Origin: SW4 sp042466115
Lineage (GTDB): Bacteria; Pseudomonadota; Alphaproteobacteria; Rhodobacterales; Rhodobacteraceae
Length of the DNA stretch: 64,000 nucleotides
NCBI RefSeq assembly: GCF_042466115.1
Contig: NZ_JAXHBQ010000001.1
Coordinates: 124,001-188,000 of the forward strand
Direction: 5' to 3'
Shown here piece by piece: positions 8,282-16,300 of this stretch; positions within the stretch are counted from its first letter, which is position 1; every line of letters starts with the position of its first letter. The position numbers and the translations under genes are program-made. The notes beneath the pieces were generated by a model. The model was given only the letters and a program-made list of their open reading frames with translations, was not told the DNA's origin and ran no database searches.

Positions 8282-9346
8282 CTAGTTCAGATCGCTTTCA
8301 TAGCCCGCGGAAAGGTCGGCTTCGACCTCGCTTACGGCGGCCAACAGCGCGTCAAGGATCTCGTTGCCACCGTCGACGTTGTCGCGGAACCAGTCCTGCA
8401 CGGGTGCTGCGGCTTCGGCGAAAAGCGCCTTTTCCTCGGGTGTTGGCACGTAAAGATCACCACCACCGGCAACGAAATCGGCGTAAGCCTGGATCGAGTT
8501 GCGCTTGGGCGCGGCAAATGTCGCCTGTTGCAACTGGGCAAAACCGTCAACCACGACACGGCGCAGGTCTTCTGGCATCGCCATGAAATTTTCGTTGCTC
8601 ATCCACCAGAGCGCACCCATGTAGGCGTGCCCGTCCAGCGTGACATATTGCAGACCCGCATCAGGGAATTTCATGCCCATGATGTCGGTGATGCCGTTCT
8701 TGGACCCTTCAACAACGCCCGTCTGGAACGATGTGAACAGTTCGGGCCACGGGATCGGCGTCGGCGATGCACCCAGTGCGCGCACCAGTTCCTGCGGCAG
8801 GTCGGCCACAACCGTGCGGATTTTCAGGCCTTCCATGTCTGTCGGCGTCTGCACGCGGCGCTGGGTGTTGGCAAAGTTGCGCCACCCGCCCGTGTTGCCG
8901 ATGGTCATCAGACGGATCGCGCCGTCCGATGTTTCCAGCGCCATGTCGCGCATCGTGCGCACGAAATCGCCCTGCAACACGGCCTCGGCCACGCGGTCGT
9001 CCGCCATCAGATAGGGCAGATCAAGCACCTGCACATAAGGGAAGATGCCAGCGGCCCCGCCGGATGTGGAAATGTAGACGTCGATGGACCCTTCGGCGAC
9101 ACCTTCAAGGCATTCCGCACCGGTTGAACACAGCTGCGTGCCGATGAACAGTTCCACGGCGATCCGCCCGTTCGATGCGGCCTCGACGTAGTCCTTGAAC
9201 ACGATCAGACCGTCATAGTCTTCGTCGTTTTCGTTGCTGTTGGCGGTGGCACGGATGGTAAATTCCGTATGCGCCTCGGCCCAAGCGGCGGTGCCGCCAA
9301 AGGCAAAGGCGGCCAGCGCGGCAGCTTTGGTCAGGTGTTTCAGCAT
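8282..9346 (-). CDS. dctP: TRAP transporter substrate-binding protein (DctP type), system 1
   Basis: 354 residues with a signal peptide (AAALAAFAFGGTAAWAEA). The body has the DctP pattern: SNGRIAVELFIGTQL, a GLKIRTV stretch where the conserved substrate-carboxylate arginine lies, and ELFTSFQTGVVEGSKNGI. It binds an organic anion in the periplasm for the DctQM permease encoded next on the same strand. A strong GGGAGGAACC site precedes the ATG. The gene order on the minus strand is Q-M-P, with the binding protein last. The ligand is unknown; the monooxygenase genes upstream suggest a compound that is then oxidised. Confidence 0.92.
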   Translation of the reverse strand: MLKHLTKAAALAAFAFGGTAAWAEAHTEFTIRATANSNENDEDYDGLIVFKDYVEAASNGRIAVELFIGTQLCSTGAECLEGVAEGSIDVYISTSGGAAGIFPYVQVLDLPYLMADDRVAEAVLQGDFVRTMRDMALETSDGAIRLMTIGNTGGWRNFANTQRRVQTPTDMEGLKIRTVVADLPQELVRALGASPTPIPWPELFTSFQTGVVEGSKNGITDIMGMKFPDAGLQYVTLDGHAYMGALWWMSNENFMAMPEDLRRVVVDGFAQLQQATFAAPKRNSIQAYADFVAGGGDLYVPTPEEKALFAEAAAPVQDWFRDNVDGGNEILDALLAAVSEVEADLSAGYESDLN

Positions 9347-9375
9347 TTTTGGTTCCTCCCTTTATGCTATGGTTC

Positions 9376-10947
9376 TTAGTTGGTTGGGGGCGCGGGATTG
9401 ATACAGGCCTGAAAGCCGATATCCTCTCCGCAGCCCAGAAAGCCCGTGAGGTAAGGCACGGTCATGGAAATTTCGGGGACATAGGTGATCAGGAAGATCA
9501 CCAGCACTTCGACCGCAAGAAACGGCAGGATCGCGCGGGCGATGGTTTCCACCTTTTCGCCCGACACGGTGCTGGCCACGAATAACACCAGCCCCATCGG
9601 CGGTGTCGCCAACCCCACAGTCAGGTTGACCGACATGATGATCGCGAAATGCACCGGATGCACGCCCAGATCGACAAAGATCGGCCCCAGGATTGGTCCA
9701 AGGATGATGATCGCTGGGCCGGCATCCAGAAACATGCCGACGATGAACAGCAAAATATTGATCAAAAACAACAGGATCAGCGGGTTTTCCGACAGGCCCA
9801 GAATGGCGTCCGACAGGATTTGCGGCGCATAGGACAGGCTGACCACGGTCTTGAAGGCTACCGCCGCCCCCACCAGCAACAGCACCGCCGACGTGGCCAG
9901 CGCGCTGCGCGTCAGGATGCCCGACAGATCACGCAATTTCATCGAACGCAGCACGAAAAAGCTGACGATCAGCGCATAGGCGACAGCCACGGCGCTTGCC
10001 TCGGTCGGGGTGAAAACCCCCACCAGAATGCCGCCCAGAATGATGATCGGCGTTTGCAGCGGCGCCACGGCCTTTTTGCAGACCATGCGGAAATCATCCG
10101 ACACCTGCCCGCGATAATACATCATCAGCGCATGGGCGATCAGGGTTGTAACGACGAACACGATCCACAGGTTGACGCTGTGCACGCGGTCGCCGTTTTC
10201 ATCCAGAACCGCCAGCCCGATGCGTGTGGACAGCCCCGCATAGATCGCCATGAGCAGACCGGCGATATTGAGGCGGATCAGCGCGAAACTGACCCAGTAT
10301 TCCACTGCACTGATGCTTTGGTCGCGCTGCACGATACGTTCGGCCTTGGGCAGGTCGTATTTGTCGGCCAGCACCCGCACCATGACCATCAAGCCCAGTC
10401 CGACCATGATACCCGGCACGATTCCGGCCAGAAACAGCGCCGCCACGCTTTCGCCCATCACATAGGCATAGATGATCATGATGCCGCTGGGCGGAATGAT
10501 CGGGCCAATGACCGAACTGGCGGCGGTGATTGCCGCGGCGAATTTGCGGGTATAGCCGTTCTTTTCCATTGCCGGAATAAGCGTGGACCCCAGCGCCGAG
10601 GTATCGGCAACCGCCGACCCCGACAGCCCCGCAAACAGGATCGACGACAGGATGTTCACATGCGCCAGCCCGCCGCGCAGATGCCCCATGAAGGCTTGGG
10701 AAAATTCCACCAGCCGGGTGGTGATCCCGCCCCGGTTCATGATTTCGCCCGCCAGCATGAAGAACGGCAGGGCCATTAGCGGAAAGCTGTCCATCCCGTT
10801 GTAAAGATTGCGATAAAGACCGGCGACAACATTGCGCTGATCGCCCTCCAGCATCACCAGAGCAAAGGGCGAGGCCAGCAGCGCAAAGACCACCGGCAGG
10901 CCGATCATGATCAGGATCAGGAACAGGGGCAGGAACCACAACAACAT
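9376..10947 (-). CDS. dctM: TRAP transporter large permease (DctM type), system 1
   Basis: 523 residues, highly hydrophobic, with DctM hallmarks: PLMALPFFMLAGEIMNRGG, GLSGSAVADTSALGS, IGPIIPPSGIMI and VNLTVGLATPPMGL. It is the ion-coupled transport subunit of the inner membrane. It is about 90 residues longer than the usual ~430, owing to a segment near residues 205-290 (ERIVQRDQSISAVEYW onward) that includes extra hydrophobic helices. Start and preceding stop overlap as TGATG with dctQ. Confidence 0.92.
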   Translation of the reverse strand: MLLWFLPLFLILIMIGLPVVFALLASPFALVMLEGDQRNVVAGLYRNLYNGMDSFPLMALPFFMLAGEIMNRGGITTRLVEFSQAFMGHLRGGLAHVNILSSILFAGLSGSAVADTSALGSTLIPAMEKNGYTRKFAAAITAASSVIGPIIPPSGIMIIYAYVMGESVAALFLAGIVPGIMVGLGLMVMVRVLADKYDLPKAERIVQRDQSISAVEYWVSFALIRLNIAGLLMAIYAGLSTRIGLAVLDENGDRVHSVNLWIVFVVTTLIAHALMMYYRGQVSDDFRMVCKKAVAPLQTPIIILGGILVGVFTPTEASAVAVAYALIVSFFVLRSMKLRDLSGILTRSALATSAVLLLVGAAVAFKTVVSLSYAPQILSDAILGLSENPLILLFLINILLFIVGMFLDAGPAIIILGPILGPIFVDLGVHPVHFAIIMSVNLTVGLATPPMGLVLFVASTVSGEKVETIARAILPFLAVEVLVIFLITYVPEISMTVPYLTGFLGCGEDIGFQACINPAPPTN

Positions 10948-11690
10948 CAGTCGGCCCCCGCGAATTCTGCAGGCGCAATGGGCGGAATACTGTCACCCTT
11001 GCCCAGCACAACCATGATCTGGCGCAGGATCAGTTCAACGCTGACAACGATCATCAGAACAACGCCCACCAGCAGGCTGGCATATTGCCAGTTGTTGCGG
11101 AACTTGATCCGCTCGCCGCCGATCCAGTCCAGCGGGATCCGCAATGACGCCGAGGCGCCGCGCCCCGACAGGCTGTCCACATGGTTGTTCCAGCCGCGAT
11201 CAAAACAGATCAGCAGCACCCACAGCGAAATGGCCATCAGAACCAGTGTCAGCAAGGCCGAAAGCCGTGGCGAAACCGCTCGTTCCAGCATGTCGATGGC
11301 CACGAAACCGCCGCGCCGGAAGGCAAGGGGGGCCATCAACCCCACCATCCAAAGCATGCCGAAACGGGCGGCTTCCTCGGTCCAGTTGGGGGCATCGTCC
11401 AGCACATAGCGAAAGAACACCTGCACGAGGATCAGCGCGACCATCACCGCAAGGGCTGCCACAGCGATGCCCTGACCCGCGCGATGAATGGCGGTGTTGA
11501 GCGTGGCATGTGCGGCGATGCTGGCCTTGGGGCGGATCAGCAGAAGGGCGGCGAAAACCGCCATAGCCAGATGGATCAGCAACAGCCCATCGACGCCGAA
11601 CAGCGGGTCGCGCAGGTCTTCGTTGCCGCCAATGACGAACAGGACGGCATAAATCGCCGCCAATCCGATAGAGGCCAGAATGACTGGCAT
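10947..11690 (-). CDS. dctQ: TRAP transporter small permease (DctQ type), system 1
   Basis: 247 residues, longer than the common 160-200. The core DctQ helices lie after residue ~65 (QVFFRYVLDDAPNWTEEAARFGMLWMVGL is the recognisable region), preceded by two additional hydrophobic segments. It forms the small membrane subunit with DctM. The ATG at 11690 has GGAGGAGA upstream. It is the first transporter gene transcribed, about 70 bases after the flavin reductase gene, so the transport and flavin genes are probably one operon. Confidence 0.85.
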   Translation of the reverse strand: MPVILASIGLAAIYAVLFVIGGNEDLRDPLFGVDGLLLIHLAMAVFAALLLIRPKASIAAHATLNTAIHRAGQGIAVAALAVMVALILVQVFFRYVLDDAPNWTEEAARFGMLWMVGLMAPLAFRRGGFVAIDMLERAVSPRLSALLTLVLMAISLWVLLICFDRGWNNHVDSLSGRGASASLRIPLDWIGGERIKFRNNWQYASLLVGVVLMIVVSVELILRQIMVVLGKGDSIPPIAPAEFAGAD

Positions 11691-11762
11691 ATCGTCTCCT
11701 CCCTTTGTTGGCCAATCGGCCTTTTTATTTTGAAAGCAAGGTCTTGTGCCTTGTCTTTCATG

Positions 11763-12257
11763 TCAGCCCTTGATGCTGACAAACCGTCCCGCCTGAAACA
11801 AGAGCGGCAAGCCGCCGCGAAAAGCGGCCCTGTGCACGCGCCCGATCAGGATCACATGATCACCTGCATCATGGGATGCCTCAAGCGTGCATTCAAAGCG
11901 CGCGAGGCAGCCGTCAATCAGCGGGGTGTTGTTGTTGTCCGTGGACCAGTCCAGCCCGTCAAAGGCGGATTTGTCACGGGTGAATCCATCGCAAATCGCG
12001 CGCTGGTGGCCATCAAGGACATGGATCGCGAAATGCGGCGCAGTTGCGAAATAATCAAACCTTTTGCTGGACTTGGCCGGTGACCACAGCACCAAAGGCG
12101 GGTCGAGCGACACCGAGGCAAAGCTGTTGGCGGTGATCCCGACGGGGCCATCCGCGCTCTGCGTCGTCACCACGGTGACACCGGTGGCGAACGCCCCCAG
12201 CGCGTCACGATACCCGCGTGGGTCATCCTGTGGCGCGAAACCGTTCATGGCAGCCAT
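11763..12257 (-). CDS. Flavin reductase (flavin:NAD(P)H oxidoreductase domain)
   Basis: 164 residues with the flavin-reductase-like signature FATGVTVVTT, GITANSFASVSLDPPLVLW and FAIHVLDGHQ. These proteins reduce FMN or FAD with NAD(P)H for a partner monooxygenase. The ATG at 12257 is chosen because GGAGG lies directly upstream; an in-frame ATG at 12272 gives five more residues. The LLM-type monooxygenase two genes upstream on the same strand is the obvious partner, making a two-component flavin monooxygenase. Confidence 0.9.
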   Translation of the reverse strand: MAAMNGFAPQDDPRGYRDALGAFATGVTVVTTQSADGPVGITANSFASVSLDPPLVLWSPAKSSKRFDYFATAPHFAIHVLDGHQRAICDGFTRDKSAFDGLDWSTDNNNTPLIDGCLARFECTLEASHDAGDHVILIGRVHRAAFRGGLPLLFQAGRFVSIKG

Positions 12258-12272
12258 GCTCCCTCCATCCAT

Positions 12273-13163
12273 CTAGGGAACCTCGTGGCCAAGGGCGGCC
12301 GTGTAAAGGGAAAACCACGTGGCGCGATCCATTTTTACCTTAAGAGCGTCCGACAATGCACTGATCCGGCTGATATTATTCGTTCCCATCACGGGTGCGA
12401 TATTTGCCGGATGCGCCAGCAGCCAGGCCACGGCGACCGCCGCCGCATCAACGCCATTCGCCGCCGCCACATCGGCCAGCGCCGCCTTGAGATCACCGGT
12501 GGCATTCATCAGCGCACCACCCCCCAGCGGCGACCACGCCATGATGGGCACGCCGCGTTCTTGCAGATAGGTCACATCGCCATTGGTGAAACCCTGATGG
12601 GCCGCAAGGCTCAACTCGATCTGGTTGGTCACGAGGCGCGCCTTCATCGCCGATTGCAGCAGCGTCCAGTCGTGCAGCTTGAAGTTTGACACGCCCACGG
12701 CGCGCACCTTGCCGCTGGCGACAACTTCGTCCAGCGCGGCACCTGTTTCGTGGTGATCCATCATCGGATCGGGGCGGTAAATCAACAGCACGTCGATCTT
12801 GTCCACATCCATCAGCCGCAGTGAATGATCGACCGACGCCAGAATATGCGCGCGGCTGGTGTCATAATACTTGCACGGCGCATCCGCGTAACGCCCCGCA
12901 GGTGCCACGATATCGCATTTGGTCACGACCTCGATCTGGTCCTTCAGGGCAGGGGCCGCTTTCAGCGCCGCACCCATGATTTCCTCGGCCATGTAACCGC
13001 CGTAAATATCGGCCTGATCCATCGTCGTGATGCCTTGGGCAAGGCAGGCTTCGATCTTGGTCTGAACGTGTTTTGGCGCGGTGTCGGAATCATCCCCCAG
13101 ACGCCACATGCCATAGACGATCCGCGACATTGACAGGCCGGGTTGCAGGGTCACACGTTGCAT
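12273..13163 (-). CDS. Aldo/keto reductase family protein with altered catalytic tetrad
   Basis: 296 residues, YdhF-like branch of the aldo/keto reductase superfamily: LSMSRIVYGMWRL, TTMDQADIYGGY (Asp and Tyr of the tetrad), VVTKCDI (Lys), VRAVGVSNF and VAVAWLLAHPANIAPVMGT for the cofactor end. The catalytic histidine, normally in an LLLHRPDP motif, is tyrosine here (LLIYRPDP, codon TAC). The ATG at 13163 overlaps the upstream stop (TGATG). It probably reduces an aldehyde or ketone made by the neighbouring monooxygenase; the His-to-Tyr change leaves activity uncertain. Confidence 0.88.
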   Translation of the reverse strand: MQRVTLQPGLSMSRIVYGMWRLGDDSDTAPKHVQTKIEACLAQGITTMDQADIYGGYMAEEIMGAALKAAPALKDQIEVVTKCDIVAPAGRYADAPCKYYDTSRAHILASVDHSLRLMDVDKIDVLLIYRPDPMMDHHETGAALDEVVASGKVRAVGVSNFKLHDWTLLQSAMKARLVTNQIELSLAAHQGFTNGDVTYLQERGVPIMAWSPLGGGALMNATGDLKAALADVAAANGVDAAAVAVAWLLAHPANIAPVMGTNNISRISALSDALKVKMDRATWFSLYTAALGHEVP

Positions 13164-14314
13164 CACAGGGCTCCGGACAGGGGGGTGTTTGGTGTTTGGG
13201 CGGGCAGGCGGCCATAGGCCTCTGGCAGGGAAATATTGGTCAGTTCGGGCAGAACAAGCCGGCCGAAATGCTGCGCCTCGTCGATATGGGGATAGCCCGA
13301 CAGGATAAAGGCGCGAATGCCCATCTTGCGGTATTCTTCCAGCTCGCTCAGCACCTGATCGGCCGAGCCGACGATCGCGGCACCACAGCCCGAACGCGCG
13401 CGCCCGATCCCTGTCCACAAATGCCGCTCCACATAGCCGAACTGGTCGGCCAGTTCCCGCGCGCGGGCCTGATGGGACACGCCAAGGGAATGGGCATCAT
13501 GCGCGCGTTCGCGCACAAGCCGCCCGTATTCATCGTCAAGTTTGGACACAAGGCTTTCGGCGTATTCGCGGGCCTCGGCCTCGGTGTCGCGCACGACCAC
13601 ATGCACGCGCAGACCGTAATCCAGCGTGCGGCCGTGCGCGGCGGCGCGCGCGTGCACGGCCTTCATCCGTTCGGCCAGTTGGTCCTTGGTTTCGGGCCAC
13701 ATCAGATAGACGTCGCACTGTGCCCCACACAACTCCAGCGCCTGCGGGGAATAACCACCAAAATAAAGCAGCGGCCCGCCGTTTTGCTGGTAGGGTTTCG
13801 CGGGGCCGGTGGGGACGCCGGAAAAGCTGTAGTGTTCGCCCTCGAAATCAATCGTCTCGCGGGTCCAGGCCTGCCGCAGGATTTCCACGACCTCGTGACT
13901 GCGCTGGTAGCGGAACGCGCTTTCTGCCTTTTCGCCCGGAAAATCCGACGAGATCACGTTCAGCGTCAGCCGCCCCTTGAGCATATGATCAAGGGCCGCG
14001 ACCGTGCGCGCCAGCATGATCGGGTGCAATTCACCGCAACGGATCGCCGCCAGCATCTGGATCCGTTCGGTCAGCGGCGCCATGCCCGCCACGAATGTCA
14101 GCACATCCTGTCCAACCTGATAGGACGAGGGGCACAAAATGTTGGTGAACCCCTGCTTTTCGGATTCAAGAACGATGTCGCGGCAGTGCTCCCATGTGGG
14201 GGCCAGCGCCCCTTCGGGCACGCCCATGTAGCGATAGTCATCGCCGCAAAGCGCTGAAAACCATGACACTTCCGCGCCGTCCAGATCGGGTGATGTGATA
14301 GGAACGACGGTCAT
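13163..14314 (-). CDS. LLM-class flavin-dependent monooxygenase, SsuD-like
   Basis: 383 residues with luciferase-like monooxygenase features closest to alkanesulfonate monooxygenase SsuD: FTNILCPSSYQVGQDVLTF, TERIQMLAAIR, GRLTLNVISSDFPGE, PLLYFGGYSPQA, AAHGRTLDYGLRVHVVVRDT, LWTGIGRARSGCGAAIVG and FILSGYPHIDEA. Such enzymes use FMNH2 and O2; SsuD releases sulfite and an aldehyde from sulfonates. A GGGGGAGA site precedes the ATG. It is the promoter-proximal gene of the minus-strand operon and faces a GntR regulator. The substrate could equally be another compound of the LLM superfamily; sulfonate is a hypothesis. Confidence 0.87.
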   Translation of the reverse strand: MTVVPITSPDLDGAEVSWFSALCGDDYRYMGVPEGALAPTWEHCRDIVLESEKQGFTNILCPSSYQVGQDVLTFVAGMAPLTERIQMLAAIRCGELHPIMLARTVAALDHMLKGRLTLNVISSDFPGEKAESAFRYQRSHEVVEILRQAWTRETIDFEGEHYSFSGVPTGPAKPYQQNGGPLLYFGGYSPQALELCGAQCDVYLMWPETKDQLAERMKAVHARAAAHGRTLDYGLRVHVVVRDTEAEAREYAESLVSKLDDEYGRLVRERAHDAHSLGVSHQARARELADQFGYVERHLWTGIGRARSGCGAAIVGSADQVLSELEEYRKMGIRAFILSGYPHIDEAQHFGRLVLPELTNISLPEAYGRLPAQTPNTPLSGAL

Positions 14315-14357
14315 GATTCTCCCCCTTGGGCGCTGTGGTTTCGCCCTTGCTAGCACC

Positions 14358-14395
14358 TGCGACATATTGCATCAATGGTGTATCAATTTGTCGCA
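14358..14395. promoter_or_regulatory. Candidate GntR operator in the divergent region
   Basis: TGCGACATATTG and CAATTTGTCGCA form an inverted repeat with 11 of 12 positions complementary, separated by 14 bases. It lies in the 101-base region between the LLM monooxygenase and gntR starts, close to both, as expected for an autoregulated operator controlling the catabolic operon. No other hairpin logic (U-run) is attached, so a protein-binding site is the best reading. Confidence 0.6.
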
Positions 14396-14415
14396 TGGGC
14401 GCAGGAGGGCCGTGC

Positions 14416-15132
14416 ATGAGTAACGCCGCCGCGCGCACGTCCTTGCCGCGATATGTCCAGATTTCCGAGATGCTGATCCGCGAAATTGCCGCTGGTGCAC
14501 TGGTTGATGGTGCGCGCCTTCCGCCCGAACGGGATATGGCCGCCAGCCTTGGCACATCCGTCGGCACATTGCGCAAATCACTGGCGGATCTTGAACGCAA
14601 AGGCCTGCTGGAACGTGTGCAGGGGTCGGGCAACTATGTGCGCAACAAACGCACGCCCGAAGGGATTTACGCATTCTTCCGGCTGGAAAAGGTCAAGGGC
14701 GGCGGGTTGCCAACCGCGCGTGTGCTGGGCGTCGAGCGGCGCGCGAAACCTGCTGATGCGCCGGACTTTGGCCCTGATCGGCAGGGCCACAGAATCAGAC
14801 GGCAGCGTTTTCTGGACGCCGACCAGATTGCGGTCGAGGAAATATGGCTTGACGGGTCGTGGGCCCAAACCCTTGATGCCGCAGCCTTGTCTGAATCGTT
14901 GTATCATTACTATCGCCGCGATCTGGGGTTGATCGTGGGCCGTGTCGAGGACCGCGTGGGCGTTGCACCCGTGCCTGATTGGGCAAAAGATGCGTTCCAA
15001 CATGCGCCTGAAACCCCTGTTGGTTTTATCGAACGGGTCAGTTGGGATCAGAATGGCCAACGTGCCGAGTATTCGCGCACTTGGTATGATTATGAAAAGG
15101 CGAGGTACGTATCGCGCCTAGGTAAGGGCTAA
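14416..15132 (+). CDS. GntR-family transcriptional regulator
   Basis: 238 residues. The N-terminal winged helix-turn-helix shows PRYVQISEMLIREIAAGAL, RLPPERDMAASLGTSVGTLR and LERVQGSGNYV, the GntR signature. The C-terminal half is UTRA-like (DADQIAVEEIWLDG, PVGFIERVSWDQNGQ), the ligand-sensing fold of the HutC subfamily. AGGAGGG precedes the ATG at 14416. Divergent to the monooxygenase operon and followed after 5 bases by a dehydrogenase gene, it probably regulates both. Its effector is likely the transported substrate or a product. Confidence 0.9.
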   Translation: MSNAAARTSLPRYVQISEMLIREIAAGALVDGARLPPERDMAASLGTSVGTLRKSLADLERKGLLERVQGSGNYVRNKRTPEGIYAFFRLEKVKGGGLPTARVLGVERRAKPADAPDFGPDRQGHRIRRQRFLDADQIAVEEIWLDGSWAQTLDAAALSESLYHYYRRDLGLIVGRVEDRVGVAPVPDWAKDAFQHAPETPVGFIERVSWDQNGQRAEYSRTWYDYEKARYVSRLGKG

Positions 15133-15137
15133 AAAAG

Positions 15138-16226
15138 TTGAAAAATGTAAACTATGGCGTCATCGGTTGCGGCATGATGGCGCGCGAACACATCCAGAAT
15201 ATCGCGCTTTTGCCAGATGCGCGCGTGTCCGTGGTCTATGATCCGGTTGCAGATTTGGCGCAGGCCGCCGCGACCCTGGCAGGTGACGCGCATGTGGCCG
15301 ACAGTCTTGATGCATTGCTGGCGCACAAGGACCTTGATGCGCTTGTCATCGTCAGCCCCAACAACCTGCATGTGGGGCAATTACGCCAAATCGCGGCGCA
15401 GCGCCCGCTGCCGATCCTGTGTGAAAAGCCGCTTTATACCGATCCGGCGGATGTGGCCGTGATTGACGATCTGCGCGCGCAGTATCCCCATCCCATATGG
15501 GTGGCGATGGAATACCGCTATATGCCGCCGGTCGCCGCGCTGATAGACCAAGCGGAATCCGCGACCGGCGGGATCAGCATGCTGTCGATCCGCGAACACC
15601 GTTTTCCGTTCCTGCCCAAGATTGGCGACTGGAACCGGTTTAACGAAAACACCGGCGGCACTTTGGTCGAAAAATGCTGTCACTTCTTTGATTTGATGCG
15701 GTTTGTTCTGAAATCCGACCCGGTGCGCGTGATGGCCAGTGCAGGGCAGGTGTTGAACCACAAGGACGAAAGCTATGGCGGGCGCGTGCCCGATATCTGG
15801 GACAGTGGCTATGTGATTGTCGATTTTGCCAGCGGCGCGCGCGCGATGCTGGAGCTGTGCATGTATGCCGAAGGCAGCCGCTATCAGGAAGAAATCAGCG
15901 CCGTTGGCCCCACCGGCAAGATCGAGGCATTCGTGCCCGGCCCCGGGCGGTTCTGGCCGCCCAAGCTGGGCGCGCCGCCTGTGGCGCAACTGATCGTCAG
16001 CCCGCGCAGCCCCAAGGGGCCGTTCGTGGCGGAAATTCCGGTCGATCCGGCCTTGTTGCAAGCGGGCGATCACAATGGCTCGACGTTCTATCAGCACCAG
16101 CGCTTCAATGCGGTTGTGCGCGGGCAGGGAACGGTCGAGGTGACATTGGATGATGGCGCCTGGGCGGTCGCGATGGGGCTGGCGGCACAGCAAAGCGCAA
16201 CGTCTGGGCAGGCGGTGACGCTTTAG
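15138..16226 (+). CDS. Gfo/Idh/MocA-family oxidoreductase
   Basis: 362 residues. NYGVIGCGMMAREHI is the Rossmann dinucleotide-binding start, VSPNNLHVGQL and CEKPLYTD (the E-K-P motif) follow, then the larger C-terminal fold with GGTLVEKCCHFFDLMRF. Members are NAD(P)-dependent dehydrogenases of sugars, inositols and related polyols. The start is a TTG at 15138, five bases after the gntR stop. Co-transcription with gntR links it to the monooxygenase island; the substrate is unknown. Confidence 0.88.
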   Translation: MKNVNYGVIGCGMMAREHIQNIALLPDARVSVVYDPVADLAQAAATLAGDAHVADSLDALLAHKDLDALVIVSPNNLHVGQLRQIAAQRPLPILCEKPLYTDPADVAVIDDLRAQYPHPIWVAMEYRYMPPVAALIDQAESATGGISMLSIREHRFPFLPKIGDWNRFNENTGGTLVEKCCHFFDLMRFVLKSDPVRVMASAGQVLNHKDESYGGRVPDIWDSGYVIVDFASGARAMLELCMYAEGSRYQEEISAVGPTGKIEAFVPGPGRFWPPKLGAPPVAQLIVSPRSPKGPFVAEIPVDPALLQAGDHNGSTFYQHQRFNAVVRGQGTVEVTLDDGAWAVAMGLAAQQSATSGQAVTL

Positions 16227-16300
16227 GAGCGCGTTTGTGGTGGTCAAGCCCGCCCGCGCATCCTATGACGGGGCCGCATTTGCCAACCGATGACCAGACC

